Positions 8,534-17,817 of a stretch of DNA of 64,000 nucleotides are shown here, one piece after another. This DNA comes from Polaribacter glomeratus. GTDB taxonomy: Bacteria > Bacteroidota > Bacteroidia > Flavobacteriales > Flavobacteriaceae. The position numbers and the translations under genes were made by a program. Positions within the stretch are counted from its first letter, which is position 1, and each line of letters begins with the position of its first letter. A model generated the notes under the pieces. That model had not been told where the DNA came from. It saw only the letters and a list, made by a program, of their open reading frames with translations, and made no database searches. The DNA lies in assembly GCF_002954665.1 (NCBI RefSeq), contig NZ_MSCM01000002.1, forward strand, positions 1,243,718 through 1,307,717, written 5' to 3'.

Positions 8534-11059
8534 CTAGAATTGTCTTCCGATAATAAAATGTGTTTGCCAACCAGATTTTTCTGTAAATCCTGGTAAAGGA
8601 TCGAAACCATGCGCGAAATCTATACCTAATAAACCAAATGCAGGCATAAATATTCTTACACCTAATCCTGCTGAACGTTTTATTTCAAACGGATTAAATG
8701 ATTCAAAATTGTCATAAGAGTTACCACCTTCTAAAAAACCTAAGGTATAAATTGATGCAGAAGGAGAATCTGTAATAGAATATCTTAACTCTAATTGAAA
8801 TTTATTAAATATTGTACCACCTTCTGCAGATGATAATCTATTGTTTTCATAACCTCTTAAACCAACCGTTTCTCTACCGTCTAATTGAAACTGAGCAATA
8901 CCATCACCTCCAACAAAATATCTTTCAAATGGATTTTGACCTAATTCAGAATTATAAAACCCTAAATATCCCATTTCGGCATTTGTCATTAATACCAATT
9001 TATCTGTAAAAGCAGTATACCATTTTCCTTTTGCGGTAAATTTATAGTATTCTAACCATTTATATTTTTCTTGAGTTTCTAAATTAGCATAATCTTTATC
9101 ACTAAACAATGAATATGGTAATGTAGCCTTTACTGCAAAAGAAAACTCTGAACCATATGTAGGGAAAATTAAACTAGGACCTGCAGAGTTTCTGCTAAAA
9201 ACAGCACTGTAAGATAGGTTGTTTAAGGTACCATTATTTAAAATATTTGTCCCTACTCTAAACCCGTAGTTGTTTAAATTAAAACTTTGGTAGCTTATAG
9301 TTTGAGATAACTGAAAGTAATCATCTGGCCAATTTAAACGTTGTCCTAAACCAACCGATGCTCCAATAATACCTAAACTTTGATTTTTATCTACGTCTCC
9401 AGTTTGAAAATTAAACTGATATTGGCTTGAAGAGTAAACAGAAAATGACAATGATTTTGGTTTTCTACCACCTAACCAAGGTTCTGTAAATGAAAAACTA
9501 TAGGTATTAAAAGTTCTACTCGTTTGTAAACGTAATGCTAAGCTTTGACCATCTCCCATGGGCAATGGTTTGTAAGCCTCTCCATTAAAAATATTTCTGA
9601 TAGAAAAATTATTAAAAGATAAACCTAAGGTACCTATAAAAGATCCACCACCATAACCACCTTGCAATTCAATTTGACTACCACCTTTTTCTACAACCGT
9701 AAAATCTATATCTGCAGTTTTATTTTGATAATCAGGCACTACATCTGGGGTTACATTCTGATCAAAGAAACCTAATTGACCAATTTCTCTAATAGATCTT
9801 ATAATTGCGCTTCTACTAAATAAATCTCCTGGTTTTACTCTTAACTCTCTAAATATTACATGATCGTTTGTTTTATCATTTCCAGAAACTGTAACTTTTC
9901 TAATACGGGCTTTTTCGTCTTCTCTAATTCTAATTTCTACAGTTATAGAGTCGTTTTGCACTCTTGTTTCAACTGCGTTTACTTGAGAGAATAAAAAACC
10001 GTTGTCTTGATATAGGGTAGATAAATCGTCAGATGTTGGTTTTCCATCTCCTTTTACACGCTCTTTTAAAACTGCACCGTTGTAAACATCACCTTTATCG
10101 ATCCTTAAAACTTGTCTTAATTGATCGTCTGTGTATTCTTTATTTCCAACAAATAAAATATCAGCAAACCTGTATTGTCTTCCTTCTTCTAAATCAATAT
10201 TGATGTTAATTGTATTGTCATCATTCCAAGAAACTTCATCCTTTAAAATTCGAGCATCTCTAAAACCTAATCGGCTATACTTGTCTAAGATACTTTCTAA
10301 ATCTTCTTGATATTCTTCTTCAATATATTTAGATCCTTTCCAAAAACGGCCAAAAAACTTTCTTTTGGTGTTAGACATCACTTTTCTAAGTGCCTTATTT
10401 GATAGTTTTTTATTACCAGAAAAAAGAATATCTTTAATTTTAATTTTAGAACCTTTATCTATGAACACTTTCATGTTAACAGTGTTAATGTCTGAAGTGT
10501 CATTTTTTACATCGAGGTTAACTTTTGTTTTTAGAAACCCTTTGTCTGTATATTTTTTGGTGATGTAGTTTTTGGTAGTTACAATTAAATTATCTGTAAG
10601 CATTGCTCCAGTTTTTAATTCAGCATCTTTTATAAGTTCTTTAGCTTTCGCTTTTTTTATACCAATAATTTTTACGTTGTTTAGTTGTGGTAGTTCTTGT
10701 ACATCAAACTGCACATATACAGTCTGGCCATCTATTTTTGCTAAATAAACATCTACATTACTAAACTGTTTGCTTTCGTATAATTTTTTGATAGCACTTG
10801 TAAGTTTGTCACCTGGCAGTTTTATAGTTTGACCATCACGTAAACCTGTAAAAACTTTTACAGTTTCTTCGCTAAATTTTTTCAGCCCTGTAACGGTGAT
10901 TCCGCCCAAAATATATTCTTTTCCTTTTTCGAAGGAGACATTACTGTTAAGAGTAGTATCTTTTTTTACAATCGATAAACTGTCTTTTTTTGTTTGTGCT
11001 GTAGCACTAAAATTAAAAAAAAGTGCAAAAAGCACTAATGTTGCAGAAAATAATTTCAT
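8534..11059 (-). CDS. bamA: BamA/Omp85 outer-membrane protein assembly factor
   Basis: This is the central insertase for outer-membrane beta-barrels. I place the start at 11059 (protein begins MKLFSATLVLF with a signal peptide ending near TAQ), giving 841 residues. The longer reading from 11098 would overlap uppS and put 13 charged residues before the signal peptide. About five POTRA repeats (to roughly residue 460) are followed by a 16-strand barrel with Gly-rich turns and an aromatic C-terminal residue (RQF). It sits 7 bp after uppS and before two skp-like genes, as in other Bacteroidota. Confidence 0.95.
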   Translation of the reverse strand: MKLFSATLVLFALFFNFSATAQTKKDSLSIVKKDTTLNSNVSFEKGKEYILGGITVTGLKKFSEETVKVFTGLRDGQTIKLPGDKLTSAIKKLYESKQFSNVDVYLAKIDGQTVYVQFDVQELPQLNNVKIIGIKKAKAKELIKDAELKTGAMLTDNLIVTTKNYITKKYTDKGFLKTKVNLDVKNDTSDINTVNMKVFIDKGSKIKIKDILFSGNKKLSNKALRKVMSNTKRKFFGRFWKGSKYIEEEYQEDLESILDKYSRLGFRDARILKDEVSWNDDNTININIDLEEGRQYRFADILFVGNKEYTDDQLRQVLRIDKGDVYNGAVLKERVKGDGKPTSDDLSTLYQDNGFLFSQVNAVETRVQNDSITVEIRIREDEKARIRKVTVSGNDKTNDHVIFRELRVKPGDLFSRSAIIRSIREIGQLGFFDQNVTPDVVPDYQNKTADIDFTVVEKGGSQIELQGGYGGGSFIGTLGLSFNNFSIRNIFNGEAYKPLPMGDGQSLALRLQTSRTFNTYSFSFTEPWLGGRKPKSLSFSVYSSSQYQFNFQTGDVDKNQSLGIIGASVGLGQRLNWPDDYFQLSQTISYQSFNLNNYGFRVGTNILNNGTLNNLSYSAVFSRNSAGPSLIFPTYGSEFSFAVKATLPYSLFSDKDYANLETQEKYKWLEYYKFTAKGKWYTAFTDKLVLMTNAEMGYLGFYNSELGQNPFERYFVGGDGIAQFQLDGRETVGLRGYENNRLSSAEGGTIFNKFQLELRYSITDSPSASIYTLGFLEGGNSYDNFESFNPFEIKRSAGLGVRIFMPAFGLLGIDFAHGFDPLPGFTEKSGWQTHFIIGRQF

Positions 11060-11066
11060 GTAAACT

Positions 11067-11810
11067 TTATTCTGTAAGTTGTTCGCTTGTTTTTCCAAAT
11101 CGTCTTTCTCTGTTCTGATATTCTATGATTGCATCATAAAAATGTTCTTGTCTAAAATCTGGCCAAAGTATATCTGTAAAATACAATTCGGCATATGCCA
11201 TTTGCCATAATAAGAAATTACTAATGCGTTGTTCTCCACTAGTTCTTATCATTAAATCAACGTTGGGCAAATTAAATGTATATAAATGGTTATTTATAGT
11301 ATTTTCATCAATATTTTCTAAATCAAGCTCTTTATTAACAACTTTTTTAGATATGTTTTTGATTGCTTTAACAATTTCTTCTCTAGAACCATAACTTAAT
11401 GCTAAAGTTAAAATGATTCTGGTATTTTTTTTTGTTAGTTCGCGAACCTCTGCTAATGTTTTTTGGGCATTATCTGGTAAACTATCAATATTCCCTATTG
11501 CATTAACTTGTACCTCGTTTTTTTGAAATGTGGGAAGTTCTTTTTTGAGAGACTTAATTAGTAGTTTCATTAACGCATCTACCTCCATCTTAGGACGACT
11601 CCAGTTTTCTGTAGAAAATGCATAAAGAGTTATGGCCTCAACACCAATATCAGCAGCAGTTTCTATAGATTCTCTTACAGCTGTTAGCGCATTTTTATGG
11701 CCAAAAATTCTACTCATTCCTTTACCTTTAGCCCAACGACCATTACCATCCATAATAATGGCAACGTGTTTTGGTACTCTTAGTAAATCGATGCGTAGTT
11801 TTTTATCCAT
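11067..11810 (-). CDS. uppS: Isoprenyl (undecaprenyl) diphosphate synthase, cis-type
   Basis: The enzyme extends farnesyl-PP to undecaprenyl-PP, the lipid carrier for peptidoglycan and surface glycans. The 247-residue protein has the signature MDGNGRWAKGKG at residues 20–31, with the catalytic Asp21, plus TLYAFSTENW and the downstream RTSGEQRISNFLLWQ region. It lies 3 bp after the PorG-like gene and 7 bp before bamA, so these are clearly co-transcribed. Confidence 0.95.
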   Translation of the reverse strand: MDKKLRIDLLRVPKHVAIIMDGNGRWAKGKGMSRIFGHKNALTAVRESIETAADIGVEAITLYAFSTENWSRPKMEVDALMKLLIKSLKKELPTFQKNEVQVNAIGNIDSLPDNAQKTLAEVRELTKKNTRIILTLALSYGSREEIVKAIKNISKKVVNKELDLENIDENTINNHLYTFNLPNVDLMIRTSGEQRISNFLLWQMAYAELYFTDILWPDFRQEHFYDAIIEYQNRERRFGKTSEQLTE

Positions 11811-11813
11811 ATA

Positions 11814-12491
11814 TTATAGTCCGTTTGTGTAACAAGCTGGTCGTCCAAAAGTATAAATTAATGAAAAGCCAGTAAACATATACCAATCATTGCCGGTGCC
11901 ACCAAAATTTAGTTTCGCTATCTTTTCATTATTATAATCTAAATCATCTTCAAAAGTATATCTAAATTTTGTTTCTAATGCAAAAGCAAAAGAACCAGCT
12001 AATTTAGATTTAAATCCTACACCAAACGGAACAGAAAATGAATTTTTCGAATTGTATTCATATTGATCTGGTTGTGGTTCGGAAGCTATGTATTTATAAT
12101 TAAAAGCTGCTAATTCTAGAAGAATATAAGGTGTCCACGTTTTACCAGGTGATGATAAATCATATTCGTAAAAATTAAATTCTAAACCTACTGCCAACTC
12201 GTTTATTGTATTGTTAAAACTTAAACCCCTATCTCGTCTAAAATCTGTGTCTGCATCTAAATCATTTGCACTAATTGGTAAATAACTATAGGTTGCTCTT
12301 AATGCCATTCTTGGATTTTTATTGTACTTAAAAAACGCAGCTCCTGCAACTTTATTAGGATATATATAAGTGGTCCTGCCTATATCTCCAACATAATTAG
12401 CGCCCCCAACAGAAATTCCTATTTCATACACTTGTGCCAACGAGATACCCGTAAAGCTCATAAAAATTAGTAATAAAATATAGTTCTTCAT
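11814..12491 (-). CDS. PorG-like outer-membrane beta-barrel (DUF6089 family)
   Basis: The 225-residue protein has a signal peptide (about 1–19, SLAQ) followed by a small barrel opening with GISVGGANYVGDIG, typical of the DUF6089 family. Porphyromonas gingivalis PorG, a type IX secretion component, is a barrel of this type encoded directly before uppS–bamA–ompH–ompH, and the gene order here is the same. I therefore infer that this is the PorG counterpart, anchoring the periplasmic ring of type IX secretion. Assignment rests on family recognition and synteny, not an alignment. Confidence 0.78.
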   Translation of the reverse strand: MKNYILLLIFMSFTGISLAQVYEIGISVGGANYVGDIGRTTYIYPNKVAGAAFFKYNKNPRMALRATYSYLPISANDLDADTDFRRDRGLSFNNTINELAVGLEFNFYEYDLSSPGKTWTPYILLELAAFNYKYIASEPQPDQYEYNSKNSFSVPFGVGFKSKLAGSFAFALETKFRYTFEDDLDYNNEKIAKLNFGGTGNDWYMFTGFSLIYTFGRPACYTNGL

Positions 12492-12597
12492 CCCAAAAAA
12501 TAGCGTGCAAATATATGTATTTCAATTTGCTTTAAAGAGTTAATAATCGGTCTTTTTTGAATAACAACTATTTTGATGTTTTATTGTAATTAGTTTG

Positions 12598-13497
12598 TTA
12601 AAGATTGGTTTCGTTTCTGGTGTCTTCTCCCCACAATAATTTACTTCTTAAAGTCTTTAAAAATGATTGATTGCTGGGTGTAATACTTTTAATGGTAAAA
12701 TTAGCTTTTTCTATATACACTTTTGTGTTTTTTGGCACTGATGTAATTCTAGAATCTAGCGAGATTAAAAAGTCTTTTTCTCTAGAATCTATAGTAAGTT
12801 GAATACTAGTTTCATCAGAAATTACCATAGATCTTGCATTTAAATTATGAGGTGCAATAGGAGTAATGACTACATTTTTTGAACCAGGTGAAATTACAGG
12901 ACCATTACAACTTAAAGAGTAGCCCGTAGAGCCTGTTGGTGTAGCAATTATTAAACCATCTGCCCAGTAATTTGTTAAATATTCCTTATTTAAGCAAGTT
13001 CTAACACCAATCATAGATGTAGTGTTTTTTCTTGCAATTGTAACTTCGTTTAAGGCAAAATTAAGTTCTTTAAATGGCGCTAATTCTGGCACCGTTTTTA
13101 TTGAAAGTAGCGTTCTTTCTTGAATTGAGAATTCACCTTTTAAAATTTGTTCAACACTTTCTTTTATGTTGTTTTTGTTGATGGTTGCTAAGAACCCTAA
13201 TCGACCAGTGTTAATTCCTAAAATAGGAATCCCTAAGTCTCTTATATATGTTACTGCTCTTAATATAGTGCCATCGCCACCTAAAGTAAAAAAGGCATCA
13301 AAAGAGGTGTTTAAATCAGAAAAATGAGAAAAAGTTGGGTATTTTTTCTCTAAAACATTGCCTTCTACTAATAATTTATAAAACTGCTTTTCAATTAAGC
13401 AGGTTATATTATTTTCAAGAAGAACATCCAATAAAATCTGAATTTCTTTCTCTGCTGAAATTGAATAGGATTGACCGTAAATTGCAACTTTCTTCAT
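12598..13497 (-). CDS. nadK: NAD kinase
   Basis: The enzyme phosphorylates NAD to NADP using ATP. The 299-residue protein carries the diagnostic GGDGT motif at residues 73–77 and the glycine-rich PTGSTGYSLSCNGP stretch. The final residues do not seem homologous to anything else. It lies 60 bp after the CBS-domain gene and 106 bp before the PorG-like gene, in the same direction; the larger gap may hold a promoter for the envelope genes. Confidence 0.95.
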   Translation of the reverse strand: MKKVAIYGQSYSISAEKEIQILLDVLLENNITCLIEKQFYKLLVEGNVLEKKYPTFSHFSDLNTSFDAFFTLGGDGTILRAVTYIRDLGIPILGINTGRLGFLATINKNNIKESVEQILKGEFSIQERTLLSIKTVPELAPFKELNFALNEVTIARKNTTSMIGVRTCLNKEYLTNYWADGLIIATPTGSTGYSLSCNGPVISPGSKNVVITPIAPHNLNARSMVISDETSIQLTIDSREKDFLISLDSRITSVPKNTKVYIEKANFTIKSITPSNQSFLKTLRSKLLWGEDTRNETNL

Positions 13498-13557
13498 ACT
13501 TATTAATTGTCTTTAAAAAACACTAGAACTAAGTTTTAATATAATCAGCTAAGGTGG

Positions 13558-14217
13558 TTACATTTCTAAGTATTTTTGCAAATATTCAGATCTATTTTTT
13601 AAATCTTCTAGATACATATCATTTTCGTGCGTAGAAATAATTTCGTAATTATATCTTCTAAAAGTATGCATCATTTCATTGAGTTCGTTGGATACTACTT
13701 TTAACGTTATTTGTACAGAACCATCTTTTCTATCAGAAATATAGATTCCTAAAATTTTACCACCGTTCGTTTCTACAATTTGAGTAACTTCACTCATAGA
13801 ATAATCATTTTCTAATTTTTCTACAACTAAAGTTTCACTTTGTTCGAGCATAAAAGGACTTGAAGAAAAAACTTCTAAAACATCATTCAAATCATAATAG
13901 CCAATGTAATTTTTATCAGCATTTAAAACCGGAACAATCGATGCATTATTATCAGCAAAAATTTTTATCAATTCTAAAACTGTTGCTTTTTCTTCAGCAA
14001 AAAAAGAATTAAATAGATAACTATAATTTTCTAAAACATCTTCTTTGTTTTCTATAGTTTGTGCGTCATCCTCTGCAAAAGAGCCTAGTAAGATGTCATT
14101 TTCAACTACTGGAAAATGGGTTATTGGAAAGTTTTTAAATAGATTTTGTGCATTTTTTACACTGTCGTTTAAACGAAGTGCTGTAATGTCTTTTAATATG
14201 TAATCGTTTGTGTTCAT
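13558..14217 (-). CDS. CBS-domain protein
   Basis: The 219-residue soluble protein has two CBS motifs (about 5–55 and 65–125), which usually bind adenosine nucleotides. A C-terminal region (about 130–205) resembles an ACT-like regulatory fold (KVVSNELNEMMHTFRRYNYE). It is divergent from pdxJ and heads the run leading to nadK. A role in sensing adenylate state near NAD kinase is plausible but not shown. Confidence 0.82.
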   Translation of the reverse strand: MNTNDYILKDITALRLNDSVKNAQNLFKNFPITHFPVVENDILLGSFAEDDAQTIENKEDVLENYSYLFNSFFAEEKATVLELIKIFADNNASIVPVLNADKNYIGYYDLNDVLEVFSSSPFMLEQSETLVVEKLENDYSMSEVTQIVETNGGKILGIYISDRKDGSVQITLKVVSNELNEMMHTFRRYNYEIISTHENDMYLEDLKNRSEYLQKYLEM

Positions 14218-14252
14218 TCTCTACGAATATAGGATAAAATGATTTAATGAGG

Positions 14253-14260
14253 TATCTTTG
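14253..14260 (+). promoter_or_regulatory. -7 element (TATCTTTG) of pdxJ
   Basis: A perfect TAnnTTTG box ends 17 bp before the pdxJ ATG in the 60-bp divergent gap with the CBS gene. No TTG is evident at the -33 distance. Confidence 0.55.
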
Positions 14261-14277
14261 CAGTCTAATTTTATACA

Positions 14278-14991
14278 ATGACAAAGTTAAGCGTAAATAT
14301 TAATAAAATTGCAACTTTACGCAATTCTAGAGGCGGTAATGTGCCTAATTTATTAAAAGTTGCTGCGGATATTGAAGAGTTTGGTGCAAACGGAATTACC
14401 ATTCACCCAAGACCAGATGAGCGTCATATTCGATATCAAGATGCTAGAGATTTAAAACTAATGGTTAAAACCGAGTTTAATATTGAGGGTAATCCTGTTA
14501 AATCTTTTATGGATTTGGTGTTAGAAGTAAAACCAACGCAGGTTACTTTAGTGCCAGATGCGGTAAATGCAATCACATCAAATGCTGGTTGGGACACCAT
14601 TAAACATCAGGCTTTTTTGAAAGAAGTAATTGCTGAGTTTCAAAAAAACGGAATTAGAACTTCTATTTTTATTGATACGGATGCAAAGTTGATCGAAGCT
14701 GCTGCACAAACTGGTGCTGATAGAATTGAATTGTACACAGAATATTTTGCAAGCGAGTTTGATAAAGGGAATAAAAATGCGATAAAACCTTACACGGATG
14801 CAGCAATTTTAGCGCATAAATTAGGATTAGGAATTAATGCTGGTCATGATTTAAGTTTAGATAATATTAAATTCTTTAAAGAAAATATCCCTAATTTGGC
14901 CGAAGTTTCAATTGGTCATGCACTAATTACTGAAAGTTTGTATTTAGGTTTAGAGAATGTTGTAAGTATGTATTTGCATCGATTGAAGTAA
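14278..14991 (+). CDS. pdxJ: Pyridoxine 5'-phosphate synthase
   Basis: The enzyme condenses 1-deoxy-D-xylulose 5-phosphate with 3-amino-2-oxopropyl phosphate to make pyridoxine 5'-phosphate (vitamin B6). The 237-residue TIM-barrel has the conserved N-terminus [16 protein letters not shown], the phosphate-binding [13 protein letters not shown] stretch and [12 protein letters not shown] near the C-terminus. Length is typical. It is single-gene, or weakly coupled to the hydrolase 109 bp downstream. Confidence 0.96.
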   Translation: MTKLSVNINKIATLRNSRGGNVPNLLKVAADIEEFGANGITIHPRPDERHIRYQDARDLKLMVKTEFNIEGNPVKSFMDLVLEVKPTQVTLVPDAVNAITSNAGWDTIKHQAFLKEVIAEFQKNGIRTSIFIDTDAKLIEAAAQTGADRIELYTEYFASEFDKGNKNAIKPYTDAAILAHKLGLGINAGHDLSLDNIKFFKENIPNLAEVSIGHALITESLYLGLENVVSMYLHRLK

Positions 14992-14994
14992 TAT

Positions 14995-15060
14995 TTAGTA
15001 AGCAGTTTTTAGTTTCAGTTTGCAGTAGTAGTTCACAGTAACTCTGCGAATCTCTTTCGT
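14995..15060. repeat. Degenerate intergenic repeat (CAGTTT and CTCTGCGAATCT units)
   Basis: The gap between pdxJ and the hydrolase contains CAGTTTT, CAGTTTGCAGT and CACAGTA blocks and then CTCTGCGAATCT (15042–15053). The last 12 bp recur exactly at 48102–48113 in another gap. This looks like the remnant of a dispersed non-coding repeat. Confidence 0.45.
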
Positions 15061-15100
15061 TTTCTTGTTTAAATGCTGTGTAATAATTATAAGAACAAAA

Positions 15101-15874
15101 ATGTCAAAAAACCCAATATTACATTCAATTATTCAAGGAGAAGGTTTTCCGTTATTAATTTTACATGGTTATTTTGGTGCAAGTGATAACTGGAAAACGC
15201 TGGGAAACCTGTTTGCTGATGATTTTCAAGTTCATTTAATTGACCAAAGAAACCACGGAAGAAGTTTTCATGCAGATGAATTTAATTATGAAGTCTTAGT
15301 AGCTGATTTGTATACGTATATTCAACATCATCAATTAGAAAAAATTTATTTAATTGGGCATTCTATGGGCGGAAAAACAGCGATGTTATTTGCTGTAACG
15401 TATCCTAATTTGGTTGATAAATTAATTATTGTTGATATTTCGCCTAAAGAATATCAGCCACATCATAACGCTATTTTAGCAGGTTTAAACTCGATTGATT
15501 TTGCAATTCATACTTCTAGAAATTTAGTTGATGAACAACTTGCTAACTATATTCCAGAACTTGGTGTTCGTCAATTTTTGATGAAAAACGTCTATTGGAA
15601 AGAAAAAGGACAATTAGATTTTAGATTTAATTTACAATCGTTAACAGAAAATAATTTTGAAGTTGGTAAACCTTTGCCTGTAGGTTTAATTTTTAAAAAA
15701 CCAACCTTATTTTTAAAAGGAGAGAAATCTGGTTATATCATTTTATCAGAACAAATAATTATTGATAATTATTTCTCTAACAACAAAGTTGTAGAAATTT
15801 CAAATGCGGGTCATTGGTTGCATGCAGAAAATCCGAAGGATTTTTATGAAGAAGTTTGTGGGTTTTTAGGTTAA
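15101..15874 (+). CDS. Alpha/beta hydrolase, YbfF-like esterase
   Basis: I choose the ATG at 15101 (MSKNPILHS), giving 257 residues; an upstream in-frame ATG at 15065 would add a Cys-rich leader unlike the family. The fold shows LILHGYFGASDNW (oxyanion region), DQRNHGRS, the nucleophile elbow GHSMGG and a late His in NAGHWLHAENP. This is close to the YbfF type of esterases. The substrate is unknown; soluble and cytoplasmic. Confidence 0.88.
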   Translation: MSKNPILHSIIQGEGFPLLILHGYFGASDNWKTLGNLFADDFQVHLIDQRNHGRSFHADEFNYEVLVADLYTYIQHHQLEKIYLIGHSMGGKTAMLFAVTYPNLVDKLIIVDISPKEYQPHHNAILAGLNSIDFAIHTSRNLVDEQLANYIPELGVRQFLMKNVYWKEKGQLDFRFNLQSLTENNFEVGKPLPVGLIFKKPTLFLKGEKSGYIILSEQIIIDNYFSNNKVVEISNAGHWLHAENPKDFYEEVCGFLG

Positions 15875-15985
15875 TTTTATGGATTTTGTTAACGATTTAA
15901 ATAAATACATGTTTTAAACGCGGTTATTTATTGTTGACTAAAATTTTAGTATTATCCAATCAAAAAGAACATTTATATTTCTATT

Positions 15986-16390
15986 TTAGTCTCTAGACAA
16001 CATCCATTTCATGCCTTTGGCTTCGTTGTTAAAATTCATTGTATCAAACGGAATCATTTCAGTGGCTTTCGTTAATATACTGTTTACCGTAATTTGGTTA
16101 GCTACATGCTTTGAAGTAAGAATAGCCATTTTTGTGAGTTTCGATTTAACCATTTCTGGAAACCATACATCGTTTGTCCAATCCTGATCTCTCTGTGTAA
16201 CTATTTTCATGTCTAGAACATTTGCAAACCATCCTTCAAGGTTATTATCGAACACTAGCTTTAAACCAAAATTTAATGCTTTTCTGTAATATTCGCTTTT
16301 CGAAAAACCCACCCAAACTATTTTTAAATACTTATCATCTTTATTCAAATAAATTTGCGCATATTTTTCATCAAAGGCTAATTCTTCCAT
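15986..16390 (-). CDS. Small STAS/SpoIIAA-like protein
   Basis: The 134-residue protein has no signal peptide or membrane segment. Its alternating beta/alpha pattern (YLKIVWVGF, YRKALNFGLKLV, GWFANVLDMKIVTQRD, MAILTSKHVANQI) resembles the SpoIIAA/STAS-like small proteins common in Bacteroidota. It stands alone between the hydrolase gene and a non-coding gap. The family call is tentative and the function unknown. Confidence 0.65.
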   Translation of the reverse strand: MEELAFDEKYAQIYLNKDDKYLKIVWVGFSKSEYYRKALNFGLKLVFDNNLEGWFANVLDMKIVTQRDQDWTNDVWFPEMVKSKLTKMAILTSKHVANQITVNSILTKATEMIPFDTMNFNNEAKGMKWMLSRD

Positions 16391-16804
16391 AATATATCAA
16401 TTTATTTTGCCAATGCACTTATAAAGTTCCATTAAGCTAGGATTGAGGTCAATTACTATTTTTAGTTTAATTTTTTTTTCAGCACGGGTGCGTTGTGGAA
16501 AGTTGCGTTTCTGATAACAATGAACTGACTACTGAAATTCAGAATTCTGCAAAAAAGCAATACACTTTTATTTGGGTTAAAAGTAGTAATTTTTCTATAC
16601 AAGCTCTTTGCAAATTCGTGTTTTATTTTTTGGTTGTTATTGTATTCAGTTTTATCTAATTTTGAATTTAGTTTGTGTGAAAATTCTATAAATAAATTCA
16701 ATTTCAAAAATCGCTAAATTTCGATAAACATTTCTTGTAGCTTTTTTTTTTAGTTTAGAAGCAAATTAAATTATTTTGATACTTTGTGATTTGGGAATAG
16801 GAAA
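16391..16804. other. 414-bp non-coding gap with repeat-like segment
   Basis: No convincing gene. An 81-codon minus-strand reading frame (16462–16707) has no family features and unusual composition, and I rejected it. The stretch from about 16480 to 16740, starting with CAGCACGGGTGCGTTGTGG, is less A+T-rich than other gaps at its start. It resembles non-coding dispersed repeats that flank genes in Flavobacteriaceae; this resemblance is from memory only. Confidence 0.4.
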
Positions 16805-17704
16805 TTAAACTTGTTTTACATTTACTTTAAATTCAGGCGCTTCTACTAATTGAAAAGTTGCAGATGCAAATTTTACTTCGCCATTAGAACCCTCTATTTT
16901 TTCTAAAATACTTGTGAATAAAGCTGTCTTTGTAGCTCTTCGTTTTTTATAACTTACAACATATCGCAATGTAAATTCAATCCAATTATCATTGGCAATT
17001 AAAGATACCATAGGTGCTGTTTGGGCGTCTTCTAATTTATATTTTTGTTGTAAAACAGCCCATTCTTCTTTAGATTTCTCTGTTAAATTACCAACAATTT
17101 CTTTGCCACAATTTTCTAAAATTTCAGTTGCTTTTTTATAATTACTTCCAAACTGAACAGGTACTTTTATTTCATCCCATAAAAAAGGAAAGTCGCCACT
17201 GTAATTAAAAACGGGTTCTTTATACACAAAACTATTGGCAACTAACACAATTCGGCCGTTGTATAAATCGCCATCAACCCATTGGCCAGTTTCCATAATT
17301 GTTGTTCTTAAAACGCCAATATCCATTACATCACCTTTAATTCCGCCTAATTGTACTCTGTCTCCAGTTTTATAAAAACCGCCAAACATAATTGTAAGCC
17401 AACCCGCAAAAGATGCAATTACTTCTTGCAAGGCAAAAGCAATTCCTGCACCTGCAACACCTAATGCTACTGTAAAACCACCAAGTTTATCGCTAAAAGT
17501 AATTCCTATTAAAATGATTGTAAAAAAATAGCCTACAAAGCTTCCAATCTTTTTGGCTTTGTATCTATTATCAATATCATTAATTTTATTAAAGAGTTTT
17601 TTTTGAATTAATCTGATACTAAACCAAATTATGACAAGGCCAAAAATAATCGTTAATATTCTACTAAATAAAGGATTTGCATAAAGTTGTTCTATATTTT
17701 CCAT
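16805..17704 (-). CDS. MscS-family mechanosensitive ion channel
   Basis: The 299-residue inner-membrane channel would release solutes on hypo-osmotic shock. It has membrane segments at about 12–30, 50–68 and the pore helix region (GGFTVALGVAGAGIAFALQE, about 75–94). The MscS beta-domain follows (YKTGDRVQLGGIKGDVMDIG), then a C-terminal alpha/beta domain up to residue 299. It is a complete, three-TM MscS. It lies 113 bp after the antiporter gene; that gap contains a perfect 16-bp palindrome. It probably belongs functionally to the osmotic island that follows. Confidence 0.9.
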   Translation of the reverse strand: MENIEQLYANPLFSRILTIIFGLVIIWFSIRLIQKKLFNKINDIDNRYKAKKIGSFVGYFFTIILIGITFSDKLGGFTVALGVAGAGIAFALQEVIASFAGWLTIMFGGFYKTGDRVQLGGIKGDVMDIGVLRTTIMETGQWVDGDLYNGRIVLVANSFVYKEPVFNYSGDFPFLWDEIKVPVQFGSNYKKATEILENCGKEIVGNLTEKSKEEWAVLQQKYKLEDAQTAPMVSLIANDNWIEFTLRYVVSYKKRRATKTALFTSILEKIEGSNGEVKFASATFQLVEAPEFKVNVKQV

Positions 17705-17778
17705 ATTTATGTTTTTAACGATAATACTAAAAAACTTAGTTTTTATCAGCTTTAGCTAGTAAAGTTCTAGAGCAAAAA

Positions 17779-17794
17779 AGTATTTTAAAATACT
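17779..17794. promoter_or_regulatory. 16-bp perfect palindrome upstream of the mscS gene
   Basis: AGTATTTTAAAATACT lies about 75 bp upstream of the channel start, between it and the antiporter gene. It could be an operator or part of a weak hairpin; there is no strong T-run, so a terminator is less likely. Confidence 0.3.
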
Positions 17795-17817
17795 AGAAAA
17801 GCCACTATATATATATC

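Noticed and set aside
8322-8570. 82-codon minus-strand frame across the end of bamA and the start of the first skp gene
   Set aside because: It overlaps two well-supported genes in another frame and has no recognisable features; it is a shadow.
11060-11098. Longer N-terminus for BamA
   Set aside because: It overlaps uppS and places 13 charged residues before a normal signal peptide; the Met at 11059 fits far better.
16462-16707. 81-codon minus-strand reading frame
   Set aside because: It has no family features, no promoter and unusual composition, and lies in a gap that looks like repeat remnants.
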